DNA of 64,000 nt from Chaenocephalus aceratus (GCA_023974075.1 CM043790.1:23483126-23547125), one strand, 5' to 3'; positions 45,346 to 59,223 are shown, numbered from the stretch's first letter. A program made the numbers and translations. Notes: a model not told the origin generated them from the sequence alone.

Positions 45346-45459
45346 CGCTAATATTGGGTATTTTATTGGGTTCGGGATTCCTATGGATGACTGCCTAGGA
45401 GAGAGCGCAGAGAAGCGTGTAAGACTGCGACTCCGCCTCCTGGTCTCAACTCCAGTTTG

Positions 45460-45813
45460 TCATGGATTAAGTCCACAAAGCCCTGAGATGTTTGCCGAAA
45501 TGAGATCTGCACCTTCCAAAGTAGGATGAATGCCGTCTCTCTTAATCAGACCAGGTTTTCCCCAGAAGGCTGTCCAATTATTTACGAAGCCCACATTGTT
45601 TGCTGGGCACCACCAAGACAACCAGCGCTGAAATGATGACATACGGCTATACATGTCATCATTGATCAGATTAAATAAAGTACAGAGGAAGTCACAGCTA
45701 ACAGACATATGGGTTACAGTCCATATACAGGTTGTTGCATATGTGTGGCAAGTTACAGACAAGGTGGTATGATGAGTGAAACAGTAACAGATAAGGTGGA
45801 GTGGTTTAGGCAT
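45460..45813 (-). pseudogene. L2 LINE ORF1 remnant: C-terminal part of an SGNH/GDSL esterase-like domain
   Basis: The C-terminal third reads SWWCPANNVGFVNNWTAFWGKP, split here by W-rich loops, then LIKRDGIHPTLEGADLISANIS. The D-x-x-H pair (DGIH) is the catalytic Asp-His block of SGNH hydrolases known from ORF1 of CR1/L2 elements. The block with the catalytic serine is absent, and the region is 5'-truncated near 45835. Its role in the element is thought to involve lipid or membrane association. The first ~50 residues of the frame are low similarity. Confidence 0.6.
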
Positions 45814-45835
45814 ATTTTAGTTACATATATTTAAA

Positions 45836-48794
45836 AAAACAATAGAACCAGTCTTTCCATGCACTTGGTGATGATGGGGTCAGTGCAACGAAAATCATTT
45901 AAACGTATGCCTTGCCACATGCGCCTGTGGTCAGAGTTGTTCTTAAAATACTCCTCAATCAGCTGTTTGTGTTGTTGTTTGACCCCCCTGATACCCTCTT
46001 CAGATTGGCCCTGGAAGAGCTGTATGGCTCCGCTTTCTGAGAACTGGAAGCAGCATTGCATGCCTTCTGCAGAGGTCTGATCATTTCTGTCCAAGGCTTC
46101 TGGTTAGGGAATGTCTTGATTTGTTTGTGGGTTGTGATTTTGTGGTCTTCATGTGTTGATATAGTCCAGAAGAAAAAAAAGGCACATGTTTCAACGTCCA
46201 TGTGGGAATCCAGAGAGGCCTGGGTAGCAAACAATCTCCAGTCTGTGTGCAGAGACTGCTGCTGTGGTGTAGAGTCTGCCCCTACATGCTGCCTCACATA
46301 ATAGTGTGATGAATAAAATACCATTAAGTCAGACCACAAAGTACAGCGCTATCAACCCCAATGTGTGCCTAATGTTATTAGATGTGCTTTTCTTGAACTG
46401 AAGATAAGATTTATGCTTCTGAGAACGGTTTAAGCTTTGTAGTGAGCTCTATAAATAAATATCATATTAGTAATCTCACTATCATTGTTTGAGGATCTGA
46501 ACTTACCTAATGAGCACCTCTAATATCATAAGATCTTTTTCAGAACATTGAATAAGCAAAATACCTTTTAAAGTTGTACATTATTACTGGGCTTGGTCTG
46601 CTTCTTTACAATGATCACATGTATCTGTTTTTACTAGTTGTGTATGTTTTTCAAGAGCTTTCATGTAAAACAAACTGACAGCATTTAAGTCTATCCAGGA
46701 CATTTCAAAAATACTATTACTACTATATTTGTTCTTAGGAAAAGTGGCATACAGTATAGTAGGTCCAATTCCTTGTGAGAGACATTTTAACATTTAGTTT
46801 TGGGGAGTAAAGGCCACATTCTCTGTATGTTGGACAATTGAAATGTCATTGAAGCTGGTTTCCTAGAAAAAGAGTGAACTTTTAGTTTGTTGGGCTTTTT
46901 TGTCCTTCTACTGTTTATTAATGGACAGTGAGTTTTTTCTGCTGTGTACTTCTATTAAGAGTGGAAGAGAGCATGAGAAAGAGAAACAGTGAATGAGAGG
47001 GAGACGCAGGAAAGCCGTGATGAGAAGGATGAGTCATACTCTCAAATATTGTCTAACCAGTCTGGTCTGAGCAGCTGCCGTCTGCTACTGTGCTACAAAC
47101 TGAACTCCCCCACCATCAGCTTCTGCCCAGCTGCAATTTAGCTGGTAATTTCACACTATAAATCATCTATAAAGAGAGCATTTGTTATGATTGTAGAAGT
47201 GGAAATGGTACAAATCTCAAATAGAGAAAAAAGAGTGTGTAACTCAAGCCACTGAGGTTTTCTCACTGCATGAATGGGTAGCTCCCGTGTTGGTTGAGCT
47301 TTTTCAGAAATGAGTAATCCAGGACAGCTGTGGCACTTGAGAGGATGAGGGTGGTACGTTGGCAACATGAACTCATGAAGCAGCTATAGTACATTCTAAT
47401 TTCAATAACTATATACATTATCAATTTCGCTCTTTTTTTCTGAATGGCACATTTTCTTTTGTTGCATAATGACTTCCTGGTGTAAAAAGGGGAATCCTGC
47501 TATGGGTGACTCTCTTGGCAGTCAACATGTTCACTATTCATCCTGTTGGGCAGAGGTCAGGCATTAGCCTACTTTGCTGGTATGGACCCCGTTAGCCGCA
47601 GGCTAAAGTTTGAAATGAGGTCATAATTGACAGGATTTTCCCATTCTTTTTCCCCTTTACATTCGACCTAACCAGACCTCCTCACTCGGAAACTGTCCTA
47701 GTTCACCATGAAGGGATCTGCAGAGAATATGTGGGTGTTTGGTGTAGGAGGTCAGCCATGTGATGCACAGGGCTGCAGAATGGGGGGCTTTCTTGCAGTG
47801 TGACAATAGGTTTCTTGTTATATCAATTGTAATTTATTTTAAATCAGTCCTAAATAAACACGCTCATTGACTGTTTGACATTCAAAACTGACACTGTGTC
47901 TTCACTGTATTTCAATGTCCATTTTAGGTTGCTAACATTTTTTTGAATAGCAGTAAATCACATCACTGATCAAGATCACCAACTGCTGTCTAACATATGA
48001 GGAACAGAGTATTAATGCCTCACTCTATGGACTGATCAGGGCATATCACTGTGACTCTCTGTCCACTACATCCTCTACAGGAGAGCAGATCTCATGCTGT
48101 TAAAGGTTGATTAAACTGTTAGACATTATGCCTACTGGCTATACAATATATATTTACAATGTTGGCATAAAAGAAGGATTAAAGAAAGGTATGCTGTGTA
48201 TATCATTATGAATTAAGCCCAGGGCATCAGCTCCATAGAGAGGGGAGGGGGTGGGCTGTAACAAACTGAAGAGGCATATAGTAGTGGAGAGCATTTAGTA
48301 ACGCACTATTTGGCAATGTGGTCACTGACTCAACCGAGCATACTGTCAGAGTAAGGGCTTTGGATTGTGCTTATATCATAACCAGTTGAGACATTTCACA
48401 CACAATCAAAAATATGAAATGCTTACTGTTTAGCTAATGATTGTTCCTATCAGTTTGCTTCACATCATGCTCACATCATGTCAAGGTTATTGGTAGTGGA
48501 CATGTGTGCAAAATAATTCACAAAAGGCTCCTCTATGAAGCGCATTACAGAGTAATGCTATTCCTCCTACACTGACTTCTTGTATTGTTGTTGGCAGCTT
48601 ATTGTATTTATGAATGAGCATTTCTGTGATATTTTCAATTGACAATAACACTGCACAGAGAATGATGCTCATTGTAGGTGTATGATTGTTCTGAGATGCC
48701 ACTGAGGATAAGCAAAGTGCCTAAACCCTCCTATCAGTGCTACTGCTACTGCAGCTTTCATGGAATTTGATGTGGGATTTCTGCATAATACTGT

Positions 48795-48796
<2 letters not shown>
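45836..48796. other. No supported feature (about 3 kb)
   Basis: Presumed SHANK intron or intergenic sequence. Frames of 60-130 codons (for example 45959-46339 and 45831-46094) show no domain, splice pattern or repeat identity that I recognise. Confidence 0.5.

Positions 48797-48847
<51 letters not shown>
48797..48847 (+). repeat. (AC)n microsatellite, ~51 bp
   Basis: Uninterrupted AC dinucleotides. Confidence 0.97.
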
Positions 48848-48848
<1 letters not shown>

Positions 48849-49661
48849 CTTCATGGCAGGGATGAGGGGATGTTTCCATTGGGGAATCCCTCACATACAA
48901 AGCTCTCATTATGGAAAGTCCTGTGAAAAGAAGAAACATTTAGCTCTTAAAGAAAGAGTAACAATATCTGGAACATAAGATTGAGATATTGATAATGTAT
49001 GTTTTTTGTGTTGATGTGTAAAAGGTAATACATACTGTGCATGTGTGTGGAGTTGTGTAAATAGGGGTTATTTGGGGATAATCTCAGAAACACTAAGGTA
49101 CAAAAACACGAGCATTATTCAATATTTGTAAAGCTCCCATTGTGGTGTAACACTTGGTTTGGACTGAAATGACAGGGATTGCTCCGCGTCCTACAGTGTG
49201 TGTACGGCTGTGTCCCGTTGTTTTCTTGATTTCCTATCGCTTAGAATATCCCTATCTGTCCTCGCTTCTACACCCCGCCCACTTTCTCTCATTCTCTCCT
49301 TCTGTTTTCCCTCTCTCTAACTTCTCTCCTCCCTCATTTTTCCCTCCCTCTTCTCTGGCTCTCTCTCCCCCCCTCCCTCTGTTCTCTTCAGCATCCTGCA
49401 AAAATCACCCCTTACCATCTCTCCGTCTGTCTGTGCATGCACAGAAGTCAGAGTGTGCGCCTGTGCTTGGGTGGCTGTTTGTGTGAGTGACCATGTGAGT
49501 GTGTATGTGCTACTTTGACAACAGGAGAGGAAGAGAAGGACAGATCAAGAGGAAAGGAGATGAAGGGGAGGGGTACTGGACATGGCCATGTGGATGATGT
49601 TTTGGCATTGGGACTGTAGCATACCTACAGGAGTGAGTGTTTGACGAGGAGTGTGTGTGAG

Positions 49662-49743
49662 ATGGGATCCGCTCTGGGCAGAAGACAAGCAGCTGAGAGA
49701 AGAGAAAGAAAAACTAAACAAGCAAGGAAGGCCAGACTCAATA
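49662..49743 (+). CDS. Candidate 5' coding exon, unknown gene or alternative first exon
   Basis: The ATG at 49662 opens MGSALGRRQAAERRE, followed by a strongly basic run (RKTKQARKARLN), and meets a good splice donor (agt|aagg-type; gtaaggt at 49744). The frame would leave in phase 1. The 400 bp upstream are a pyrimidine-rich stretch (49260-49400) and a purine-rich stretch (49525-49575), as in some 5' leader regions. I do not recognise the protein. It could be an alternative first exon of the surrounding gene, a neighbouring gene or chance. The MG start would fit N-myristoylation, but that is conjecture. Confidence 0.25.
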
Positions 49744-50018
49744 GTAAGGTACCCCAATTTCTCTCATCATCTCTTTATTTTAATTTGATCATTATGTATT
49801 TTCCCTCCTCTATCCCTCTCTTTCATACTTTCTACCTCTAATGAATTCCTGAACGCTCCCCAACTCATCCCTGTCTACCTGTCTGTGCTCTTTCTCTCTC
49901 CTGCTTCCGTTCTGTTGTTCTGCTCTGCTGCATGTTGGCTGTGTGAAGAGCTGGTGCAGTCTTGTCTGAAACATTGACAGCTCTGTACTGGTTCAGTTAC
50001 CAACCATACGCTATATTT

Positions 50019-50057
50019 GCGCGCGCGCGCGTGTGTGTGTGTGTGTGTGTGTGTGTG
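50019..50057 (+). repeat. (GC)n(GT)n compound microsatellite
   Basis: A run of GC dinucleotides passes directly into GT dinucleotides, an alternating purine-pyrimidine tract that can adopt Z-DNA. Confidence 0.95.
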
Positions 50058-52458
50058 AGACATTATAGAGGAGGTATGAATGTTTGTGACAGCTATCTGT
50101 GACCTGTGTGAGTGACTGATTAAGTAAGGAAAATATATGCATGTGTCTATATGTGGTAGACATTCCTGTACGCTGTGTGTGAACATGCGCATACAAAATG
50201 TGTTTATGACTGCACATGACAATCTGTGTGTGCTCGTGGGTCTTTCCGGGACATAAGTTACCTTGTGGTTTTTTACCTTCTGGTTTTTTACCTTCTGTTA
50301 TCAAAGTGCTCTGCTTGTGTCACATTGCTGTCATTACCTTCTACTGATGCTCTTTAATGGAGACGGCTTTACTAATGTGTGTTTGTGTATCGGAGAGAAA
50401 CAAAGCCGCAAAGAGCCAAAAGACAGCATAATATTTGGGTACAGTTGTTAAACATTTCTGTGACCCTCCAGTGTGAGTCCCAAAGCCGACTGTCTCCGTC
50501 AGTGAGGGCTCAGCAGCTGTCAACAGGATGCCCTGCAGGCACTTCCACACACATGGGCAGCCTGACCTTCTCTACAAGAATATATCCCACAAACATGTCT
50601 CCCATAAATCCATTTGGTCAATAATTGACACAGTATAATCCAAGAGGTATAAAAGCTCATCATTAGTAGTTTTTAATCATGTTCTTTCTGTGTTTATTTT
50701 TACTTTTCCATACACATCCAGCTAGTGTCAGAACAGCCATTAAAGCTACACACTGCATTAAATTGTGATTTCTCCTTTGCTTTGGCCCTGGCTTGTAGAG
50801 TGACAGTCTTATTTAGCATTACAGATGCCTGATTACATTCCATACACTAGTCCACTGCTTTCACTCTAATGTGTTTGAGTCTTCTGTGATACTGCTTTTC
50901 TAGCATGTGTTCAAGTTGTGGGAAATTGCAGCTTTGTAATCAACTAATGTGTTAGTTAGAGAGGGGGTTTTAAAAGAAGGAATTGATTATTTTGTGTTCA
51001 GTCTGCTTTGAAACCAGGCCATGTAGAAACTATAGCCGCAGGGTCTTCACAACACACTCCAGTAAGCTTTATTTGGGTCTTTGGGTTATTTTGTTGTGCT
51101 CTGTCTTTGAGATCTAAGTAATGTATTTTGTTATTTTGATAGGTAGAAATGTATTGATCATAGCTTTACCCTATGCAATATACAGTTCTTCATTCAAATG
51201 TTAAAATTGGGGGACAAAGCCGCAGCTGAGATCAGATAAAGTTAAATTAGGAATGGACGATAAATCTCCTAAAAATGTACTGCTTCAATCTTAGAATGAC
51301 AATTGCTAAAAAATAAGCTTCGGTGACAATGTGCAACTAAACCAGAAGATGTATAAAAAAATGTATAAATGTCCCAGCTAGCCTTTCATCAGTCAGTCTC
51401 TGACATATGCAGTATGGAGGATACAGTCAACTCTGCATTTTCAACTCCCTACACTGTTGCTTATACCAAACAGACATTTCTTTGGTAGATGACAAATATG
51501 AACATCACAGCTGCATGCCTACACTGTTAGAATGAAAAATGTGTCCTGTTTCAGAAAATGTAAACCCAGCAAAAAGCCATTTAGCTGACTCCATATACTT
51601 TTTCCTTTCCTTTATCGTCTGAAATCCAACTCACTAACGATCACCACAGTTTTGTTGTCTTTTTTTACAAAAAGTAGAAATACCATGCATTTTGCATCCA
51701 TCCATTAAACTGAACTGGAACTGGACTTGCTTGATGATGCTTCAACTCATTGCACAAGTTCATTTCACAATAAAGAAATAACACATTGTATAGTTCTCGC
51801 TCCATACAGTATCACATCCCACTAGCAGGAGACATTATTCTAGGTCAGGCAGTATGAATAGATGACTGTAGAATAGGACGCCAGAGGCAGAACATACAAT
51901 AGAGTTCTAATAATCATCTAGCTGAATAAATACACTACCCACAAACGTCTGTTTTAGCCCGCAGCGGGTTGCCCTCTCCTGTTCTCTCTCTGTAGCCTGT
52001 GTGCAGACAAGGTTCAAATGTAGGGGAGGGTCCTGTTTGGTATATTTTCAGCTGGATTTAGGATTTTGAGTTTTACTAGGCTTAGCTCCAGTTGGTCTTT
52101 TCACATTTGGCAGTGTTAAGTTGCTGTTGATCCTCTGGCTCTGTCCCAGGACTGCCTGCCTGCCAGTGTCGTGCTGTCAGTTTGTGTGTCTGTCTAAAAG
52201 CACATGACTGGACCTGATTCAGCTCTTTCTTTCTCTGGACTCTTTGATTCTGATGACAGCATGCATTCCCCTTGCTTGCAAACACAAACATATGCTGTCA
52301 TAAAAACAACAATAGGACTCTATTGTCATTTTTCATGTGACTGAATGTATTGACTGTAACTGTGAAGTCATTACTCAATTCAAAATCTATTCTGTGAATG
52401 TCCAACAATACTTGAAATAAATGGTCTGGAATGCATGAAGAATGCATTTTGAAGATGT
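50058..52458. other. No supported feature (about 2.4 kb)
   Basis: AT-rich non-coding DNA, with a short duplicated phrase ttttttaccttctg near 50268-50297. It ends in a (TAA)n run at 52459-52475 that precedes the modular repeat. Confidence 0.5.
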
Positions 52459-52520
52459 AATAATAATAATAATAACTAGAGAATGCAATTCCTGAAGAAA
52501 TTGCTAGTGGGAATGCTTTA

Positions 52521-52563
52521 TTGTGTTGAAAGGTGCTATATAAATAAACTTGCCTTGCCTTGC
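52521..52563 (+). mobile_element. Very short LINE-tail insertion inside copy 3
   Basis: About 43 bp absent from copy 2: ttgtgttgaaaggtgctata, then taaataaa and a (CTTGC)n tail. It is flanked by cttta on both sides. It reads as a 5'-truncated L2/CR1-type 3' end with its tail repeat. Confidence 0.55.
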
Positions 52564-54020
52564 CTTTATGGTGAAAAGCTGACGTTGAACTGCTATGCTG
52601 AAATGTAATGTGTAAGAAGAAAGTGAAGAATTTAGATTGAAATGATACATGAACACTGGCGGCTTGAATGTGTGATGAGAGAAGAAAAAAAAGTAAAAAG
52701 GCTTGGAAAAGCAGCAGAATATTTGAACTGCAAACTTTTGAACTAACTTGATGGCAAATTATCTGTCGCCATGGTAACGACATTTGATGACACCCCATAA
52801 TACGCTTAGATGTGTCGATGGCTGCATCATTACCAAACCTGTCTAGTTTTGGGCCATTTCGAGCATTTGAACTGAAGTTGTGAGAAAACCGTGTTTCATA
52901 GTGAGCATTGTGTTGCCAAGTCAACGGCATTTGAAGAAATCTTAAAACTGTCAAATAGATGTCTTCACGGCTGGACTGTTAGCACACATGTGAAGTTTGA
53001 GCACTTTTTGACCATTTTCATAGGAGTTATAGCAATATCGTGTTTTACGGCGAGGGGTGCGTTGTCATGGCAACAGCTTTTGAGGAAAGCTCACTAATGG
53101 CACATAGACATGTTGAAGGCTGGACCATTAACCATTATCTGAAGTCTGCTGCTCTGAGCATGTCAGTTGGAGTTATGACATCATCGTGTTCCATGACACA
53201 GGTGTTTATATTTGAGCTAACGACGTGTCCAGAGATCAAAGGTTTCCATGGTGATGTGCAGTAATCAGTGAGAGGAGAGCATTTTTAATAGTTCTGAATG
53301 AGAGATAAACCTCTTACATGTGAACGTTTTGTTGAAGAACCGTAACAGATTTCAACGCGTGAAGCATCTGAAGGAAGTTGAGCACCTGAAGTGTACTTTA
53401 TGTGTACTTTCGGGTTAATAATGTGGCCTTTTTGGCAGATTAACTACAGGTGTGCGGCTAATGCTGTGAGTAAAGATCAACTTGAATTTACAATTGGCTT
53501 TAATGGAGACATGTTGAAAGTTGTTGTGACTTCATGCCCTCAAGAGGCATTTTGTTTAATTATTTTTTGCTTAATTTTTTTTCATTTTTTAAGCTACGAG
53601 ATGTTTTCCTACGTTTGTCATGACAAATAATGTCTCAGGAGTGTAGGGTTTGGGAATGATGGCAGGTTTAAAAGAAAATATGAAGGCAAATTTCAATCTG
53701 TCCTCCACTGTCCTAACGAGCTGCTCAATATACACTAATGTTAAAATCTGAAGAAGGCCTCTTTACCAAGGTCTGAACAATGTTTAATATTTCTAAAAGT
53801 ACGAATCAGATTTAAAACTTGTGTTACACGAATAATGTCAGAAATATGTGTAACATTTTAAAGCTGGAATGAGGTTTCTGAGTGAAAGTATGAAGGAACA
53901 GTTATATTAGCAGTTGAAGTCACATTAAGAGTTTCTGCGATGTGGAATGTGGGAGAAGAACAGGCGCAAAATAACCCGGCGGAATAATAAAGAATTTCGT
54001 GCGTCGAATAACAGATAGTT

Positions 54021-54041
54021 GGAATGCTGTATCAGCATTCC
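54021..54041 (+). other. Terminal hairpin of the modular element
   Basis: Perfect 9-bp stem (ggaatgctg / cagcattcc) with a 3-nt loop, two to six bases before the inferred element end. Copy 2 lacks exactly this segment. Confidence 0.8.
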
Positions 54042-54049
54042 CACTAAAT

Positions 54050-54427
54050 AATACATTTCATTTTCAAGCGCTTTTTCAGGTGCTCAAAGATGCTTTACAG
54101 TGGTGATAAAACGAGATATAATAGAATAAAAACATTAAAACAGCAACGCAACATAATTCACATATTAAAAGCCAGTCTGAAGAGGTGTGTTTTGGTCAGT
54201 GTTTTGAAGGGGGGTCGGTGCAGTCTCTGATGTGTTGTGGAAAGGAGTTCCAGAGGGTGGGGGCAGCGATGGAGAAGGCTCTGTCCCCCCAGGTTCGGTG
54301 CTTGGTCCGTGTGGGGATAGAAAGGAGGTTGGCTTCTGGTGAGCGAAGGCTACGGGAAGCGGCGTGGTGGTGGATCAGGTCGGTGAGGGCCTGGTTGTTG
54401 AGAACTTTGCGTGTTAGCAAAAGGATT
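54050..54427 (-). mobile_element. LINE 3' fragment with RT C-terminus
   Basis: On the - strand, 54420 to 54196 reads LNNQALTDLIHHHAASRSLR, then RTWGDRAFSIAAPTLWNSFP and HIRDCTDPPS, the typical carboxy-terminal block of L2/CR1-like ORF2. The 3' part reaches about 54050, next to the end of copy 3. 5'-truncated and dead. Confidence 0.7.
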
Positions 54428-54509
54428 TAGATGTAATCCATCTTTGTGTTGATTGTCAAACTATTTCTGTGGATTCGTCTCTCACGCTTAGCATGCTCAA
54501 ACAGTCATA

Positions 54510-55270
54510 TTTTCATTTCAAACCTTTATTTATCCAGGTACATGTATATCCCTTGAGATCATAGATCTATTTTTCAAGGGAGACCTGCTCAAGTAGGTTC
54601 CACATGAAACATAAAAACATAAAACAACAGAACAACAAAAAGGACATCATACAGCATCATTACAGGGATTAGAATTTACAATAACTATCCACATGAACAG
54701 GTACCAACAGCATCCGATTGAGTAGCATCCAACCAAGCTTTAAAAACATTTAGTGGCACCAGATTGCTCAGTTTTCATTTAATTTGCAGACTATTCCAAG
54801 ACAGAGGAGCTGCGCATCTAAAAGCTATCTTCCCTAAGACAGTCCTAGCAGTTGGCACATTTAATAAAACTACAGCATGCGATCTCAAGTAGCCACTTAC
54901 AATTTTCCGTGAGATCAGGGAGCAGATGTAGGATGGAAGTTTCCCTAACATGGCTTTGTATATAAAAAATGTACCAGTGACTGAGCCTCCGTACAGTTAG
55001 TGAAGGCAAACCTGACCTTGCATACAGGGTACAGTGATGGGTTAATACTTTACAGTTTGTCACAAATCTCAGTGCATGTGATACGCAGCATCTAACTTGA
55101 CCAGGCAATTGGCAGGTGCATTCATATAGATCAGATCACCATTGTCCATTGTCCAGGTAAAAAGGTCACAGTGACTAGCCTTTTCCTGGCCTCAAGCGAG
55201 AAACAGGACTTGTTCCTGTAGAAGAAACCTAGCCTAACCCTCAGTTTTAAAGCATATCTTTACCAAAGTC
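54510..55270 (-). mobile_element. LINE 3' fragment, same family as 8578-8853
   Basis: On the - strand the protein pieces read FYRNKSCFSLEARKRLVTVT, a gap, HALRFVTNCKVLTHHCTLYA and GLPSLTVRRLSHWY, with several frame changes. These are the late RT/thumb motifs of a CR1/L2-like LINE. The 3' UTR at 54510-54600 has the aaatagatctatgatctcaa motif also found at 8790-8815. 5'-truncated pseudocopy. Confidence 0.72.
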
Positions 55271-57060
55271 TGGGTAAATCCACTTATTGTCTTATCTTAG
55301 TCCTCACACACAACGATATCTACCTTGCAGGTGCTGCCGATGGTTTGCAGATGTCATAGTGTGTGCCACCTGGTCTTAAACACTGGGAATCACTTTAGCT
55401 ACACTTATTAAAAAAGCAAATGGCCTGCGTAGCAGTTGCCCGGTTACTCTGTGTTCCGATAGAAACACCGGGGTAGGACTGGCAGGAACAAACCATCCTG
55501 AGCAAGTTTTTAGTGAAGATAGGAGTTTTAATTGATTTCCGATTTTCTTTTTGGAACAGTTTGCCTGTTGATTGGCAATAGAACTGCAGAATAATTTATC
55601 AAAATTACAAGTTTGATGTCCACATCAGCCCTTTGGTTTCTGTGGTTACTTTATAATGATTACAAAAACTTAAACCGAATGAATTGCCATGTGCAATTTC
55701 GGCTTGTGGGTGCACAACACCCTACAATGATAAAATAGAGCCCTTAGAATCTGAGTTGAGTTACACCCATGAATACTCTGTCTTTCATAGAAATATTGCT
55801 TGTGTGTGTCTTTGTGTAGTCGTTAACCCAGATCTTCATATTTAAATGTATGTGTTGCTGTCTATGCCAATGCATTCTTTCTCTTTTTTGCATTAATGGG
55901 TTGGCGGGTAAGCCAGAGCTCAATTGTACTGATGGAGGGGACAATGCTGGACAAAGCCATTCTGCCAGTGTGGACAGGAGGGTGGGTGGAATTGGTTGAG
56001 TGTAGAGCAGAATGTGTTTTTGGGTCCACATACAATAAGCCTGTGCTCTGCCTGTTAGTGAGTGTGTTGATGAGTGGGAAAGAGGCCGTGGCTTTGTCCT
56101 GCTTTGTTCCGGCCTCTAGCCAACCCTATCAGAACTCATTCACTCTCGCCTCTTCATCCAGAGGAATACTAGAAATTATACAGAGCTAAAACATAAAAAT
56201 CTAGTGCCTCAGAAAAGGATTACTCAGAAGGCACCATGCTGCTTCGCTCAGAAAGAGCTTTCAGGAGCCGAGCAACAGAGGTAACACTCAATACACTTCT
56301 GCAAGAATGACTCATGGCATCAAGAGTAAATGCAGTTGTAAATGCCTTTTGACATTTTCTTATGTAGATACCATTTGAGAGAAGCGGTTTGTTGTGATTT
56401 GAAGTTATTTAACAGCTTTACATTTTCTGGATTCCTGAAGTCCACATGATGAGCTGATTTGATGTGTATGTGAACTTCATTTGAATATAACTGTCGATTT
56501 ATTATACTGTTACATATTTTAGCTAAACACGAAATGACTTGACACGTATTGTGAAGACTGCTTTCACTTTTTCCGATGGATTGCCTTAGATTAATTGATC
56601 AGTCTTACCTGACTTATTTGATGTGGTTTGAACACAAAGATGGTCCATGTATTTGGGGGAGCATAGTGGTTTGTGCATGCTGTGTCAGCGCAAGGCATGT
56701 GTCCAGGTGAAGGCTGGCTTTAGACTAGAATGCAAAGAGGCATTTATATTCCTCTCTCTTTGTTTCTTTTTCTTGTTCTCCTTAATCTACCCATCACAAA
56801 ACATCAATAAACATGTCACAAACCCCTACATAAACGGAAAGAAACAGATATTAGTTTAATTTGTATAGAACTAGTATCGGATTACTATGATGACTGCCCC
56901 TTTCTCAATCCTTACCAGAAGTCTGAAATTGAATAAAATGTTGCGCAAAAATATTTAGAGTCAATAATGAGTTAAATGATGTTGCTATAGTAACAGCACT
57001 CCTATCACTGTCTTTGATTGTGGGGAGATTTTTTACCACACTCATGCATCATAAATACAA
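55271..57060. other. No supported feature (about 1.8 kb)
   Basis: Non-coding sequence with no repeat or exon recognised. Confidence 0.5.
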
Positions 57061-57338
57061 TCTGTTTAGTGTAATAAATAGTGTGTGTGTGTGGCCTAGC
57101 ATTACTATACTTGTGGAGACCTAAATCTGTTTACACAGTCACGTGTGGGGACTCGCCGCCCTTATGGGGACACATTGGAGGTCCCCATGAGGGGAATCAT
57201 TAATTTTAGGGTGAAGACTTGGTTAGGTTTAGTGTTAGGGTAAGGTTAAGGGTAAGGGTTAGGCATGTGTTGGTTATGGTTAAGGTTAGGATAAGTCTCC
57301 AGGAAATGCATGTAAGTCAATGTAATGTCCCCTGAAGT
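57061..57338 (+). repeat. Dispersed repeat with telomere-like GGTTAG stretch
   Basis: Contains cttatggggacacattggag with gtccccatgagg (partly self-complementary), then a degenerate run of ggttaggg-like hexamers near 57220-57290. It ends ttacatgtcccctgaag-like before the TG tract. It resembles a repeat common in fish genomes, class unknown. The telomere-like motif is degenerate and not a true telomeric array. Confidence 0.45.
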
Positions 57339-58867
<1,529 letters not shown>

Positions 58868-59223
58868 TGTGTGCATGTGTGTATTATGAGACTGTTCTGA
58901 GCCCATAGTTGTTGTCCAATACATTTCATCCTCAAGCCTCCACTGCTTTTTCATGTGGTGTTAGTCTCCCTCTAAGCTTAAGAGTGTATTCAATTACTCA
59001 GAGATTTTTTTTTTTGCTATACAGTAAAGGTTGAAGATTAACCTCACAGAAAATCCTGTTTCTTGAAATAAAGTCCATACTTTGTTGTACAGTATATTGG
59101 TCTGTTTGTAGCTGAGAGCATTACGGTCTAAGCCTGTGTTAAGCATGGATAGTGAAGATTACTCTTTCTCTCAGACAAACAAACTGTAGGCTGAGGTCCA
59201 AACAGACAAAGATACAGGCAAAA
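58868..59223. other. No supported feature
   Basis: Short non-coding stretch between the inverted-repeat element and a CA repeat. Confidence 0.5.

Larger units (their letters stand above)
41803..45835 (-). mobile_element. L2-clade LINE, copy B, nearly full length
   Basis: The 3' end is an (ATCA)n tail at about 41800-41835. The 5' part reaches an ORF1 remnant near 45813. It matches copy A (11303-13732) almost base for base up to about 44181, in the same orientation. Copy B has a deletion of about 45 bp near 42376 that removes the end of ORF2. The tail repeat is longer than in copy A. Confidence 0.88.
52476..54047 (+). mobile_element. Modular repeat family, copy 3 with terminal hairpin
   Basis: Starts ctagagaatgcaattcctga directly after a TAA run. 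Near the left end is agtgggaatgct, and near the right end its inverse, agcattcccact. The last bases form a perfect 9-bp-stem hairpin at 54021-54041 (ggaatgctg-tat-cagcattcc), followed by actaa. Subterminal inverted repeats with a 3' hairpin next to the end are traits of Helentron/Helitron-type rolling-circle elements. No replication initiator or helicase is present. The family assignment is inference. Confidence 0.55.

Noticed and set aside
45959..46339. 126-codon - strand frame as a LINE 5' extension
   Set aside because: No similarity to LINE ORF1 motifs, and outside the L2 boundary inferred at about 45835.
57220..57295. Interstitial telomere array
   Set aside because: GGTTAG-like hexamers are degenerate and few. 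They belong to a dispersed repeat and are not a telomeric array.
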